Shown piece by piece: positions 1-11,712 of a stretch of 64,000 nucleotides of DNA. Location: contig NC_081183.1 of assembly GCF_029867415.1 (NCBI RefSeq), positions 145,882,798 to 145,946,797 of the forward strand, given 5' to 3'. Made by a program: the position numbers and the translations under genes. The notes under the pieces are model-generated. The model did no database searches. It worked only from the letters and a program-made list of their open reading frames with translations, and was not told where the DNA came from. Position 1 is the first letter of the stretch. Each line of letters starts with the position of its first letter. Source of the stretch: Vicia villosa. Its lineage: Eukaryota > Streptophyta > Magnoliopsida > Fabales > Fabaceae.

Positions 1-1758
1 AGGAGGATGGCTATCCGGGAGGGCCCTTTGACACTTCCGTGCTGATTCACTACCACGATCACGTCGCTCGGCGGATCTGGGAGGGAGAGGTATTTTTTAA
101 TTTAACCGTTTATTTGTCACCATTTTTTATAATCTAACCGTTTATTTGTCGCTTATTTAATATATGTCCGCTTATTTAATATATGTCGCTTATTTGTTTT
201 TTTTTGTAACAGGAGAGAGAGCCGCTGAAAATGGTCAACCACGCCCGCAAGATTTTCGGTCTGTTTAAACCAGCAGCTGAGTGGTTTAACGACCATGTGC
301 GAGGTTCAGGGCTCAGCGGGCTCTGCATGACGGGGTACACCACGATCAACACCGGCATGCAGGGGGCATTTGTGGAGCGCTGGCACAAGGAGACGTCCTC
401 TTTCCACTTGTCGGTTGGGGAGATGACGATCACCTTGCACGACGTGCAGTGTCTTCTCCACCTGCCGATTAGGGGGCCGCTGTTGACCCACTCCAAGATC
501 CAGAGGGTGGAGGCCATTGAGTGGATGATGCTCTACTTGGGCATGGAGCACGAGGTTGCTCACTATGAGTGTGCCACGACTTCTGGGCCTCATGTCCGGT
601 TCACCACACTGAGCACTTATTTTGAGCATCATCTGGACGCGGCTGCCGAGGCTGAGGGTGCGGGTAACGAGCTATTCACAGAGTATCACCGCGGCTGCGC
701 TCTCCGGTGCTGGTACATGCATGTGGTAGGCGCTGCATGCTTTGTGGACAAGAGTGCCAGGTACGTCGATGTGACCTACCTCCGCTACTTCATGGACCTG
801 GATACCGTTCACCAGTGGAACTGGGGGGCAGCTACTCTAGCATACCTCTACCAGAAGCTGAATGAGGCCTCCAACTGGAGGACGAGGCAGTTGGTCGGAT
901 CCTGCACACTGCTTACGGTACGTTTTATTTTAATACATTATCGTATTTATTTATTTATTTATGTTTCGTATTTATTTTTAATACATTATCGTGTTTCTGT
1001 TTCAGAGCTGGATCATCTCCTACTTCTCCCGCATCCACGGCTTTCACATCGATCCTGCGTACGTGGACGTCATGCCCAGGGGCGCCAGATACGATCTCCA
1101 GAGGGGGAACGATGCGGTGGGACCATACCGTCTGTACTTGGACCGCACGATGCACGACGATGTCACCTGGAGGCCGTTCGTCGACTACGCTCAAATTGTC
1201 CCCTTTGACGGCATTGCTCTATATTCAGGCTGGTTGGCATGCGGGACCGGCATCATGGTCCGGTATCTCCCAGAGCGGTGCATGCGTCAGTTTGGATTCG
1301 TGCAGCGGATACCCAGGTCACCGTTTGAGGCTGCTCCCGACACAGTGACCCGAGTGCAGCTCACTGCCATATGGGCGGAGTGGCAGCATCATGTGGTACC
1401 GCAGGAGTACCGTCTCACTCGGGTCACACAGGACTGGCACAGTAAGGAGGGGTACGTCACATGGTTCTACCGGGTGTCCCATCCTCTACTGAGACCCGAC
1501 GTTCCCGGCGCTCCTAGGTCAGCACATGAGGAGATCCTGGAGAACCAGCAGGCCGAGGATGACCACGCCATTGATCTCCTGCCGATCTGCCAGCGGATAG
1601 AGATGCTTGGGCGGGACGCCTTGGATCGGGGTGTCGTTCTTCAGGGCGGTCCAGACGCAGTCGCCGTGATGGAGGCGATCGTCACTGATGCGGGCCGTGC
1701 GGCGGGGTACAGGCGGCAGAGGAGGGCTCAGGGTGAGAGGGTTAGGCACATCCAGTAG
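1..1758 (+). CDS. Plant mobile domain (PMD / MAIN-like, 'protein phosphatase 7 long form homolog' type) protein, 5' end outside window
   Basis: I assemble three exons: before 1 to 89, 213-917 and 1006-1758. Introns are 90-212 (gag|gtattt ... aacag|gag) and 918-1005 (acg|gtacgt ... ttcag|agc), both phase 0. Exon 1 reads DGYPGGPFDTSVLIHYHDHV, the usual opening block of aminotransferase-like plant mobile domain proteins. Exon 2 supplies the W-H-x-E-T-S-S-F-H and G-E-M-T-I-T-L-x-D-V blocks. Exon 3 holds the VPFDGIALYSGWL-like and W-Y-x-R-V-S-H-P blocks and ends at tag 1756-1758. The reading frame is open throughout, about 514 residues visible, so it is not obviously a pseudogene. PMD proteins are known both as host genes (MAIN family, silencing and meristem maintenance) and as cargo of Mutator- or gypsy-type elements. 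GC-rich coding DNA in an AT-rich surround and the palindromic repeats just downstream favour a transposon-borne copy. Function is inferred from family resemblance only. Confidence 0.8.
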
Positions 1759-1965
1759 TGGTCGGGTTTATTTATTTTTTGTTTTCGGATTGTATATTGC
1801 GCACACTATTACTATTTGGTTCGGCTTGTATATATTATTTGGATTTTATTTATCGTATTAGTATTTTCAGTTTATCTGTTGCTTATTTTATTTGGCGTTT
1901 GCGTTTAATTAAAATGCGAGACTATTTAAGAAAAAACATTAAAAAAAAAAACACAGTATCTGCAT

Positions 1966-2113
1966 AATTCGGAAATGAACTTCCGAATTCACCCATGAGG
2001 TGTTTTCGGAAGTTCATCTCCGAAGACACCCCCCATGAGGTGTTTTCGGAGATGAACTTCCGAATTATGGAAATTTTTTTTAAAAAAAAGCGCTTCGGAA
2101 GTTCATTTCCGAA
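1966..2113. repeat. Cluster of four 20-bp imperfect palindromes downstream of the PMD gene
   Basis: Variants of TTCGGAAATGAACTTCCGAA or its complement occur at 1968-1987, 2005-2024, 2045-2064 and 2094-2113, alternating in orientation. The seven outer bases on each side pair. The copies at 2005 and 2045 are preceded by the same CCATGAGGTGTT string, so part of the cluster arose by direct duplication. It lies about 200 bp after the PMD stop and ends where the LINE relic begins, so it may be the terminal or subterminal repeat of a PMD-carrying element. No coding content. Confidence 0.7.
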
Positions 2114-2164
2114 GTAGGGGTATTTTGGGATTTTCGCTGGGGTGACCCCCATAGGGAGGTGGCT

Positions 2165-2960
2165 AAAGAAATTTTCAAAATCTTTTTCCCTTTCAATTGA
2201 TTCATAATATGCATCATGTCACATGCCACTACAATATTCTCATGTATGCACCTTTCAAGGATAAATCCTTTTTGATGAGGAGACACCAGTTTGTCTATGT
2301 AGTCTTTTAGCATATTCACTATAATCATATTCAAGATTTTGTTGATTGAGCTGCATAGAGAAATTGGTCAAAATTGATTAGGAACTTTAGGAATCAGACA
2401 TAGGTTAGTACATTTCACTTGTGCATACCATCGAGTTTTCCCATAAGTTCTTGGTGAAGTTGCAGACACTACCTCCTGCCACATGCCACGAGTTTTGATA
2501 AAAACCAGTCGGGTGTCCATCGTGTCTTGAGCCTTCCAAGGGGCCATATCACACATTACTCTCTTGATTTCCTCATCCTTTAGATCTACATTTAGCTAAT
2601 TGATCTTATTATCTTCTAATCTTAGGCAAGTAATATGCGTTTGAAACCATGCAAACGCATCAATTATGAGTAACTTCTTATATCCATCATTAAACATCTT
2701 TTTGATTCTATTAGCATCACCTACCCAATCTCCACAAGTATCTCTAATAATTGTTATAACTTTTTTCCTTCTCCTTTTCACTGCTTTGATTTGATAGTAT
2801 TGAGAATTCCTGTCACCGTCCACTAACCATTGTTCTCTAGATCTTCGATACTAGGCTAAATCCTCTTAGTGAAGAATTTTTATTATCTCTTGTTGAATAG
2901 TTATTTCAAGATGTCATAAACCATTGTGGAAATATATTTCGATTCCTTCCGATCTCTCAA
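2165..2960 (-). pseudogene. Antisense fragment of an L1-type non-LTR retrotransposon (pre-RT and N-terminal RT)
   Basis: On the minus strand, three successive blocks match plant LINE ORF2 in the correct order. About 2823-2596 reads DGDRNSQYYQIKAVKRRRK (the 'DGDRNTxFFH' pre-RT block). About 2556-2368 holds WKAQDTMDTRLVF and LCLIPKVPN (RT block 0/1). About 2334-2165 holds IDKLVSPHQKGFILERCIHENI (RT block 2). The frame changes and stops between blocks show it is dead. The endonuclease, the catalytic DD box, the RNase H/zinc-finger region and the 3' tail are absent, and the left end stops abruptly at the palindrome cluster. It is therefore an internal fragment truncated on both sides. Confidence 0.8.
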
Positions 2961-4600
2961 TCAATTGATCCTTTTTCTTTAGGATACAAGGGTATGCACC
3001 TTCAAATTATCTGCATTATGTCTTACTTTGAAGAGTATGCCCCTTCAAATTATAGCATTGATTTAAATCGCATTTTTTAGTTTGTGGTTTCTGAATCTAG
3101 TGTTGATCAACTTTTAGTTGTCATTGATGGTGTTTGCTTATGGAGTTAACATGTGAAACCTACTTTGAATTTGCTGAAAGAGCAATAATAGTGGGAGTTG
3201 AAATAGGAATGAGTGATTAAGTTAGGGTATTTCACATATCAATGATTAAAAACATTCTAAAATATGGTGTGGAAATAGGAATGAGTTGAAATAGATTAAA
3301 AATGAAAAGATAAGAATTTAAGAGAAATAATAGTGGGAGTAAATCACAAAGAAAAATCTTTTAATTAAGAGTCCAATAATGGCCATCTATTTTTAATTAG
3401 TTAGTAATTGTTTCTTTCATTCAGAAAAGACGTTGGCAAAAACTTGAAGATATCGTCGATATGTAGGCAACATTAGACGCAAGCAGCTATAAATCGATGC
3501 TATTTGCTTGGAAAGTTACCCTTTTGAAAAACAAAATTGGTTCAATGTAAGAGAAAGGTCTTCGAAAAAAAGCTAATTCACATGCTCTTTCCTTTCTTCT
3601 ACCTTTCTCAAATTAAAACTCAAAATGGACACAACAAAAATATAAAAAGAATAAAACTAAATTTGGAGGAAAAAATGTGAGAAACTCGGTAAGCAGATTT
3701 ATTGACAGAAACCCAAACAGATCTCACAATAACCGGCCAGTAAGCTTCTTCGATTTGATTTAGCTACAGCCGCAATGGCAAATTCAAGATCTAGGGTATT
3801 GGTTTATGTTACCACCCTTTTCTCGGTACAATGTAGCTTTCTAAGTCTAAATAAAATCAAAAAGAAAAACAAATCAAAACATAATAAAGAAATATAAAAA
3901 AGTAAGATTCAAACAAAACTGAGCTGTTACTGAAAAAATTGAAAACCCAAAAAAACAAGAATTTGAAAAATTGTGGCTACAACTTCAGATCTGTGTTAAC
4001 TACGAGCCGGAACCCTAAAACATGAGGACTACTGTGGAGGAATGGAGCGTATTTATAATCATGGAACGAGCTCTGTCCCGAGGGAAGATCGTGACCATTC
4101 ATCTGTAATAGATCGAACGGATATCAAGAGTTAGTACAAATAAAATTAATGGAATGGAATAACTTTAGGCTCTAGTTGCCTGTAACCTGGTCTACCGTGA
4201 GCCATTATTTCTCACCGTTAGATATATTATTATTTCATTCGAGTATTGATATTTTAGTTTTTGAAATATCGTAAATAATATTTTTGTGTTTGGGTTTACA
4301 GTATAGTAAAAGTTCATTTAATAAACTTTAACAAAGTAAGTTATGTTTGAACTTTTGGGTTAAAGACTTATATCTCTATTAGCATTTCATCAAAATAAAT
4401 ATTGAAAATTTTTTATGCATCCATATATATACTCGTAGACATGCGGTTAAATTTTTAAAATATTCGTATATTTCGGATATTCGTAAATTGTTTGGATATG
4501 CATGTCCGAAAAAACTCAATATTTATTAAAAAATTAAAATTAAGGTGAATCAATTGTATTAATGCTATAATTAATTGTATTAATCAAAATATATAATTAA
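2961..4600. other. Gene-free AT-rich interval
   Basis: No reading frame with recognisable protein similarity on either strand. The only structured item is a promoter-like patch on the minus strand near 4011-4057, listed separately. The rest is AT-rich intergenic sequence and possible decayed repeat. Confidence 0.6.
4011..4057 (-). promoter_or_regulatory. Possible orphan promoter patch: TATA box plus telo-box
   Basis: Read on the minus strand, TATAAAT (4057-4051) is followed about 30 bp downstream by TTTTAGGGTT (4020-4011), the complement of a telo-box. This spacing resembles promoters of plant ribosomal-protein and other translation genes, where a telo-box sits near the transcription start. 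No recognisable coding exon follows on the minus strand, so this would be a relic or a gene-fragment promoter. Weak evidence: both motifs are short and AT-biased. Confidence 0.25.
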
Positions 4601-4603
4601 ATA

Positions 4604-4830
4604 TATGGTTAAATAAGTTTTTGGTCCCTCTAAATATTTCAAATTTCGATTTTAGTCCCTGGAAAAAATTTCTTCAAAGAATGGTCCTCCTAAAGTTTTT
4701 CGTCCACACTTTTGGTTCCTTCTATCAACGTCTGTTAACAGAAGCTGATGTAGCACACCACGTGGTAATGCCACGTGGCCAGATGCTAACGTGTCATGTC
4801 ACATGGCTAAGGTCAGCATGATACTTGAAC
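4604..4830. repeat. Dispersed 'TTTTTGGTCCCT' legume repeat
   Basis: The stretch opens with GTTAAATAAGTTTTTGGTCC and continues with spaced variants of 'TTTTGGTCC/TTTAGTCCCTGG', then a GATGTAGCACACCACGTGG / GCCACGTGG pair. I recognise this arrangement as a very abundant dispersed element of legume genomes. It has no coding potential and its class (MITE or end of a larger DNA element) cannot be decided from one copy. Confidence 0.5.
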
Positions 4831-5460
4831 CCATAAAATTTCACTAATCGGTAGTTAAAATCGTAGTTAATTTGTAGCAAATTTATTGCAAGAATTCTGA
4901 TTTTCTGAAAAGATGTCGTTTGTTCATTCTCAAACAAATTTTCACATCAAATAGGCTCACTAGAAATTAGGGTTGGACAAAACCCCGAGACCCACCCAAA
5001 ATCGGCTTTTTCCGATCTGAATGATGAAACGGACGGTTTTGATTGGATATCGGATGAAAAAAGTCAAAATTTCGAGTACATGTGGATAGTAACAGTCGAT
5101 CTCGGATATTAAAGATAGATCCAGCAAAATCCAAATCGACCGAAATAGTGATAATGATACTAGTATAGTCATTTAAATATTATTATATTTACGTCCAGTC
5201 TAGTCCATATGTCTAATACTATCTGCCAACATGTAATATATGGAGTATGTACTTTCCTTGAGACTACAAATGTTCAGAGTTTCACGTGGTTCGTTTATTC
5301 ATTTTCTCTTTCCTATCTCCAAAGTTAATTATACTTCTTTCAAACCACGCAATCTTTGTATCTCTTCCTCCTCTCAATAATCTTGAGACTACACAAAGAC
5401 ATAGTAATACAAAAATGAGAACACGATTTCCATTTCAAATTCAAGCAGAAAACTCATGCT

Positions 5461-5990
5461 AGGGGTGGCCCTGAGCACGGGCTCGTGGGGCGGGAGCCCA
5501 GGGCCCCATAATTTTAGGGGTACAAAAAAAAAATTTATCCCTATGTATATTAAAATTGGTAATTTAAAAATACTTACTAGAATTTTTTTTTTTGAAAAAT
5601 ACTGGCTAACAAAATTATAGAGCCACTACAAAGTCAAAGTTAATAGAATAATGTAATTTCTCATAAATAAAATATAGAGTAGAATAAAATCAATTAATTC
5701 CCCTAAAATAAAATCAATTAATATGTCTATAATTTTAGCAACTAAAATTGAAGAGTTTTTTGTAGAATTTTTGAAAGTCTATGACACAACAAGTCAATGA
5801 TTGTTTGAAGAATTACAAAATGTATTAGAAACTCTTAGTCTAGATATTTTAATAATGTGAGAGGACAAGGATATGATAATGGATCAAACATGAAAGGTAA
5901 ACATCAAGGTGTGCAAAGAAAATTATTAGGTGTTAACCCTAGAGCATTATACACACCATGGGGTTGTCATAGCCTTAACTTGACATCTGA
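5461..5990 (+). mobile_element. hAT-type (TTF-/ZMYM1-like) transposon relic
   Basis: The left part contains the GGGGTGGCCCTGAG ... GGGAGCCCAGGGCCCCA block typical of the 5' end of these plant hAT elements. At 5854-5986 the plus strand encodes NVRGQGYDNGSNMKGKHQGV and then a segment with NPRALYTPWGCHSLNL, the conserved 'D..RGQGYDNGxNMxG' block containing a hAT catalytic-core aspartate region. A preceding block in another frame (about 5755-5850, FVEFLKVYDTTSQ, then a stop, then LFEELQNVLETL) shows a frameshift and a stop. Only a small part of the transposase survives and the right end is missing, so the element is dead. Confidence 0.75.
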
Positions 5991-7203
5991 TTCGAGTCCC
6001 GTTTGAAGCTTCGAAGAGCTAACGAGATGAACTTTATTATAAAAATGGTTGCAGCAATTGTAATAGATTCATTTGTGACAGTATGATGTTGGAAAGAGGT
6101 GAAGTTTGTGGTTACGCTCGTCCTTGGAACTGGACTAGTTCGTTGGTGCCGCACGGGACGTCAGTGTCAGAGTGAGTGAATTGAAGCGGTAATTAAGAGG
6201 TTTGTTGAGAAACAATTTTAAGGATTAAGCGTACCATTTGATGAGCTTCGGTGATATCGTAAAGAGTGTCGCTGCATGACGTAGATGTGTGCATTTTCGG
6301 ATAAAGTTGAAAATTCATATCTTGAGTTCTGTGTATAGGATTGATGTGCCGTTTGAACCTACGCAAAGGTGAAATTATATTCTACCTTATGGAAGTGTTA
6401 TAAATACAGTAGAGGTGATCCTATAGGGAGGGGTTTCAAATTCGGTTATGGAAGCGTGAAGCTTGTTCAATAGGAACGGTTATTACCGCAATTGTTCAAA
6501 ACAAAGTTAAGTGGAACCTGTTGTTGAGAATTAAGTTGAGAGAACGAGGTGTTTGATATTAAAAATGATTGGCTAGTTGGGCTTGTCAGTTTGGTAGTTG
6601 TCTATGCACATTAACTACTTGTCGCAGGTTTGAATGCTGGCAACCGGATATTAAGAATGATTGTTGTGCCGATGGATTTTAAGGAGAAGCGAAGTAGTAA
6701 CGAAGGAGAAATTGACTTTGAGAAAGATTGAAGTCGTGTATGAGATGCCAAAGTGGCGACACACGTAGAAGAAGAATCATAGAGAATTTCTATCACTAAC
6801 TCGATGTGAGGAAGATTTTGTTGGGATTTCGAGTGGAATAATATTTGGGCGCGGAATATGTTATATGACTTAGAGTAAAACCACGAGTTATGAGTGTTGT
6901 TGAGGTCTTTTGCTAAGATGAGGACTTTAGTTAGGACGGGACGAATCATGATGTATGAGTATATTAACAATTCTGGAGTTGGGAAATAATTAACAATTGG
7001 ATAATAAGCGAGTACGAAGCAGAATGGGTCATATGTTTGGATGTTAGTATCTTATCGACGAGATCGAATAAGAAGGAAGTTGTGAGAGTTGGAAACCTTG
7101 GAGTGAATTATTGGACTATGACGATGTTATGAATTTGAGTGCAAATTCTTAAAGGACGTTATTATGTAGTAACGACGGTTTATGCTTAAATATGGTTGTC
7201 GGC

Positions 7204-7420
7204 GGCTTTGGCTAATATGCATAAGGATTTTACTTATGCACCATGCATAAGTCTACATAAGCCATTGAATCATGTTTTTAATCCAGTATTGAGTATTGAG
7301 TATTGAGTGGTGAGTATTGAGTATTGAGTAATAACAATTGATGTCTAGAATTTGATCCAATGATCCATAATAATCTATGCATGGTGCATAGATTTTTATC
7401 TATGCACGGTAACTGCACCC
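7204..7420. mobile_element. 217-bp Mutator-type MITE with 9-bp target-site duplication
   Basis: The 9-mer GTTGTCGGC occurs at 7195-7203 and 7421-7429, immediately flanking the element. The ends form long imperfect terminal inverted repeats of about 46 bp. The left arm runs GGCTTTGGCTAATATGCATA onward; the complement of the right arm begins GGGTGCAGTTACCGTGCATA. Both share the inner string TATGCACCATGCATA. The centre contains GTATTGA repeats. A 9-bp duplication is the hallmark of Mutator-superfamily transposition. No coding content. Confidence 0.75.
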
Positions 7421-8352
7421 GTTGTCGGCTATCTATTGACAAATTGAGGACTTGACCACCCTTAATCTCTTGTTGATAGTAGACAGAATCATATAGGTGA
7501 GATAAGCTTGTCTTGTTGCCTTAATAGTAAAAGATGCGATGGATATTAAACTATGAGAATAATCGCGCACCAAGTTGTTGAACTTATGAAGAAGTGGATA
7601 TGAAAGAGTGAAACATATCGGACGATGACTTAAATTGGGTAATCAGAGTTGTGCAGCAAAAGCGTGATGTAGCGCAGTTGTTATGAGTACTATTCGTGGG
7701 TAGTAAAGGATAGGCCTTGACCTATATGTTTGACTTGGAAGATTGTGGATATAGGATGTCGTAACGGAGCATTAGAATTCTTTGAGTAATTGCTGAAGTA
7801 TTAAGTATGTGATTATGGATACATGTAGTTAATGAGTATGTATTCGGTGAAGTTAAGACGTTGAATTGATACTATACGATGCTATAATGACTTTTTTACC
7901 GTTGTTAAGATGTTGTTGGAGATTTTTGTATGTGACGAAGATGTATGGCGAAGTTGCCTTATGTTGGTTATGTGGCTATGGTAATGTCACTATGAGGGTG
8001 GTGCGACGATGTAAATATATTTATGGTTACTTGATTGATAATTGACATGTACAGTTTTAAGAATGAAAATTGTGTAAGTGATGGGTATTAAGAATGTCGT
8101 TAAGGATGATGTGATGTTGAATACTCGAGTATAAGGGTATTATGGTTGTTACTACTTTGTAAGTTGATGTCCCAAGTTATTGTTGGAATAATTAATAGGT
8201 TAGTGACAGTTATGTTGGAGAGGTACCGGAACGGTTGACATATGTGTAGTCGATTTGAGACGTGCTAAATGGTTGTTATGTTGGAAGGTTAGACGTGGAA
8301 GTGAAGTTGAGGATGGTTGTGTCGGATAGATTTTCGAGGACGAAAATATTCT

Positions 8353-8366
8353 AAGTGGGGGAGAGT
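8353..8366 (+). other. Polypurine tract of the gypsy element
   Basis: AAGTGGGGGAGAG lies directly before the TGTAACG start of the LTR. It is the plus-strand priming site for reverse transcription and fixes element orientation as plus. Confidence 0.75.
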
Positions 8367-9673
8367 TGTAACGCTCGTATCTTGATTTATTATATTAATT
8401 GGATTATTTTGGTATTTATTGAGTTTTGGTGTATTTAGAGCGACCGAGTCAGTATTAATTCGGGATAGCGGATCGAGAGTTAATCGTGAATTTTAATATT
8501 TTTAGTATTAGAAATATTATTGGAATAATATTTGGCGTTTTGAGAATTTTCCGAGTAATTAAAATTAGACCGAGAATTTGAGACAAATCGTAAAAAGGTA
8601 GTATATTGTGTTAATTAAGTTGGATTGGTTGATGTTAGTAAATTGGAGGTGTGCCAAGAGTAAGCCCAATGAGAATAATACAAATTGATATCATTTGGAT
8701 AATTGAATAAAGGGGAAATAATTATTAGTGGCAATATAGCACACGAAGGAGTTTTTAGTAAAAACAAAAAATAGAAGCAGAGGAAGAGAACAAGGGTTGG
8801 GTGGTGATACGAACAAATTGCAGAAAAGAAGAGAAACTGCAGAAGAGGAAAGGAACCGGAAGAATTATGCGAAGCCGGAAGCTTGGATTCGACCGGAAAT
8901 TGTAGAGCGGACTCCGAATATAAAGTAAGGGTGTGGTTCTTGCTCTATAAACGGGGATATGATAGACCGTATGTGGGGTTTAGGGGATTGATATTATCTC
9001 TTTGTTACGGTTAATTTCGTGATATGTGTGATGATGTTCTCTGTGAATTGTATGAAATACTATGTTGATATATGAGTATTATTGATTTTGTGTTGTCTGT
9101 GACGATTAGATTGAATTGGTAATCGATGATGATGAATTTATATATTTTGTATGGTGAATGATTGGTGATGCTGCGATGATAATTGTTATGAAATCAAAAC
9201 CTGTGTTGAGTTGAATATTGAGACCGGGGTGATAAACCAAGACTGGGAAGGAAAGAAAAAGTATAGGGACGGGGGGCCCTAAGAGTGGGACGGGACTCCC
9301 ATGTAAGTGGAGTAGGGAAGACCCCACATGTGCTTGTGGGGCGGGCGCCTGGCCCTTGGGGGAGGGTGCCCTGGTCCAACCAAGTCCCTTTTTGGGACGT
9401 GTAGCTAGTGTGAGGGACGGGGTTCCCATGTTTCCACTATGCTGTTGTTTTTTTTAATACTTAATTTGAAAATGTGCATTGCTTTAGCATATTAGGTGCT
9501 TCGTATATTAACTGGTTAATTAGGTACTCCAAATTGAATTGCTAAAGAAATTAATTAGTAGCATTAGAACAATTTAGAAACGACTCAATTAACGGTTCAG
9601 AAGCATATGAATAAAAGTAAAATAGGAAACAGTGGTGATGCTAGTGTTAGCAGCAAAGTCTGAAATTGTTTGC

Positions 9674-9751
<78 letters not shown>

Positions 9752-11166
9752 TTTAGCAGTAATAAAACAGTGCTAGTAGTCTAATAGCAGTGAAATATGA
9801 AGTATGAGAAATCATTAGTAGGAGGGGTTTGACTCAGTAATTCTAACAAAGAGTCAGTAAATTAATTAAGTACCAGAAAGTGAGAAAAATACTTAACGAG
9901 CAAAAAATGGGTAAATTATAGATGGAAAAATATATGGTGGTTGGGATAATATTCGGGAGTCCGGAAATAGTCCGTTAGTCGTTGTTTTGTGATGTAACGT
10001 GTTTTCTTTTGTGAATGTTGTGACGTAGTGAATCGTTAAATTCACGGGAATTTCCGTTGTGTTGTTCGTGACGATTTGTTGTTGATTGTCGACCATAGTT
10101 GTTGACTTGTTGTGTATGCATTGATGTTGACGTGTTGTGGTGATATCAAGTTGTAGGCCTATGGCCAGTGACAATGTGATGCCATGATTTTGTGATTACT
10201 GCGAAATGCAGGAAATAAAGTGACTTTGAGTTACCTCTAATTATTGGTAACATTTGTGATATAGGCGTATGCCTCGTGACGATGTTGTTGTGATTTGTTT
10301 TGTGATGATGCATTCATTGAGTCTCATGATTGCATGTTTGTGACGGCCTGGATTGGCAAACAGTGACGAAGGCTTATGCCTGTTTTGATGCCTCTATTTA
10401 TTGGCAATTGGCGATGGGGGCTGAAGCCTTGGGTACCACATGCATGTGCATTTGTTAGAGTCGCATTTCATTGATGTGATTATGAGTTTATGTGATTTGA
10501 TGTGTGAACTTATGTGAATTGTTGTGATCTGAATATGAATTTATGTGAGATATTGTGACGTTTGTTATTTTGGTTGAAATAGCGAAGTAAATTAGACGGT
10601 AACGATTATACCGCAAAGTGATGATTATTATGACTTGAATCGTAAATATACTGTTTATCATCACCCTGTTTATATTGTTTGATATCTCACCCTTTTATTT
10701 GTTTCGTCGTTACCTTTATACTGGTAACATGCAGGTGATAGCTTTGATGAAGATTTAGGCGCTGTGAGTTGAGTCGGTGGTCGCTCTGATACGTAGCACT
10801 CGGGGGGATAAACGCGTGTTTTAATTAGATGTTACTTGCTGAATTTTTAGTGATGTTTTATTGTTGAACTGTAACTTAAAGCTACATTGCGAAGATGCTA
10901 TGATTAAATTGAAACTTTGTGAAGTTTTATAATTCCGCTGCGAGATTAAATAATTTTGTTTAATGAAGTGATTTTGAGGATTAAATTAAATGTTATAATT
11001 GTCCGCTTTAATTATACATGCTATGTATGTGTGATGAAAGCATGTATGCCGTAAATGATCTAAAATGATGAAATGTGACATCTCAATTGTTGATGAAAAT
11101 TTTGAATAACTCTGATTTTTTGTTAGAATTACCGAATAATTTATCGGGTAGAATTGAGGTGTTACA
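8367..11166 (+). mobile_element. 3' LTR (2.8 kb) of a Tekay-like Ty3/gypsy element
   Basis: It begins TGTAACGCTCG after the polypurine tract and ends ...GAGGTGTTACA at 11166, giving TG...CA ends with the gypsy-type TGTAAC/GTTACA termini. It includes a CGACCGAGTCAGTATTAATT block, a TATA-like CTATAAACGG near 8943, a short GC-rich patch (9240-9430) with repeated GGGACGGG, and an (AAT)n microsatellite. No coding content. Because the 5' LTR is outside the window or lost, its age cannot be estimated here. Clade assignment rests on termini and LTR length only. Confidence 0.65.
9674..9752. repeat. (AAT)n microsatellite
   Basis: About 26 uninterrupted AAT/ATA units inside the gypsy LTR. It probably expanded after insertion. 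Confidence 0.95.
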
Positions 11167-11584
11167 AAACACATAGGTTATTTGTTTAAATATCGTGGTA
11201 CACGTATTTCATGGAGATTTTTGAAACATACCATGACAGTCGATTCATGCTAAAGTTTTAGAACAAAACTTATTTCATCATAGTTTATTTTACTCTAGGA
11301 GTGGTGATATATACTAAGCCTTCAACAAATCTATCATATAAGAAAATAAGATGTTCTTTAAAAGCCTAAAATACCCTTCTTGCTCAATATTGTGCCACGT
11401 GGATACCTTAAGAATCAAGCTCTGTGTTTTCTACCAATCAAACAAATCTTTTTATTTATTTCCCAAATATTTTATTTTTCTAATTTATTTTATTTCTTTT
11501 TTCTCACGAACAAAAATGGTTTCCACGATGATTCATCCTCCATATTCCACTATTGAAAACGGTTTCTACCTCCATTAATATTTG

Positions 11585-11712
11585 AACCTCTTCTTCCTTC
11601 TACCTCTAATCTTCTTTCTTCTTCTTTTTCTTCTTCGCTCTACCTCTTCTTCTTCTTCCTCTTTTTCTTCTTCGATATACCTATTCTTCTTCTTCTTCCA
11701 TCTTCCTCTGTT
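11585..11712. repeat. CTT-rich pyrimidine tract, 5'-UTR-like
   Basis: An almost continuous run of CTT/TTC units on the plus strand upstream of the first captured exon. Such tracts are common in plant 5' UTRs, and with the following TAGGGTTT strings suggest that the captured fragment includes a promoter and leader. Confidence 0.6.

Larger units (their letters stand above)
6000..8366 (+). mobile_element. Decayed 3' internal region of a Ty3/gypsy element (probably Tekay-like)
   Basis: This interval leads into a polypurine tract and LTR, so it is the 3' internal part of the plus-strand element whose LTR is 8367-11166. The last 50 bases (TTTTCGAGGACGAAAAT ... AAGTGGGGGAGAG) are the characteristic end of plant chromovirus-type gypsy elements. 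No intact gag-pol domain is readable; frames are heavily interrupted. The plus strand is strikingly poor in C from about 7000 on. A small Mutator-type MITE (7204-7420) is inserted in it. The left boundary with the hAT relic near 6000 is approximate and the 5' LTR is not in the window. Confidence 0.55.

Noticed and set aside
231..1208. Unspliced 325-codon reading of PMD exon 2 as the gene
   Set aside because: After 917 the frame runs into intron sequence (GTACGT...TTTCAG); the conserved protein continues in the exon starting at 1006.
3775..3900. Short frame MANSRSRVLVYVTTLFSVQC with a signal-peptide-like start
   Set aside because: About 40 codons, no cysteine pattern or downstream exon identifiable; AT-rich tail suggests chance.
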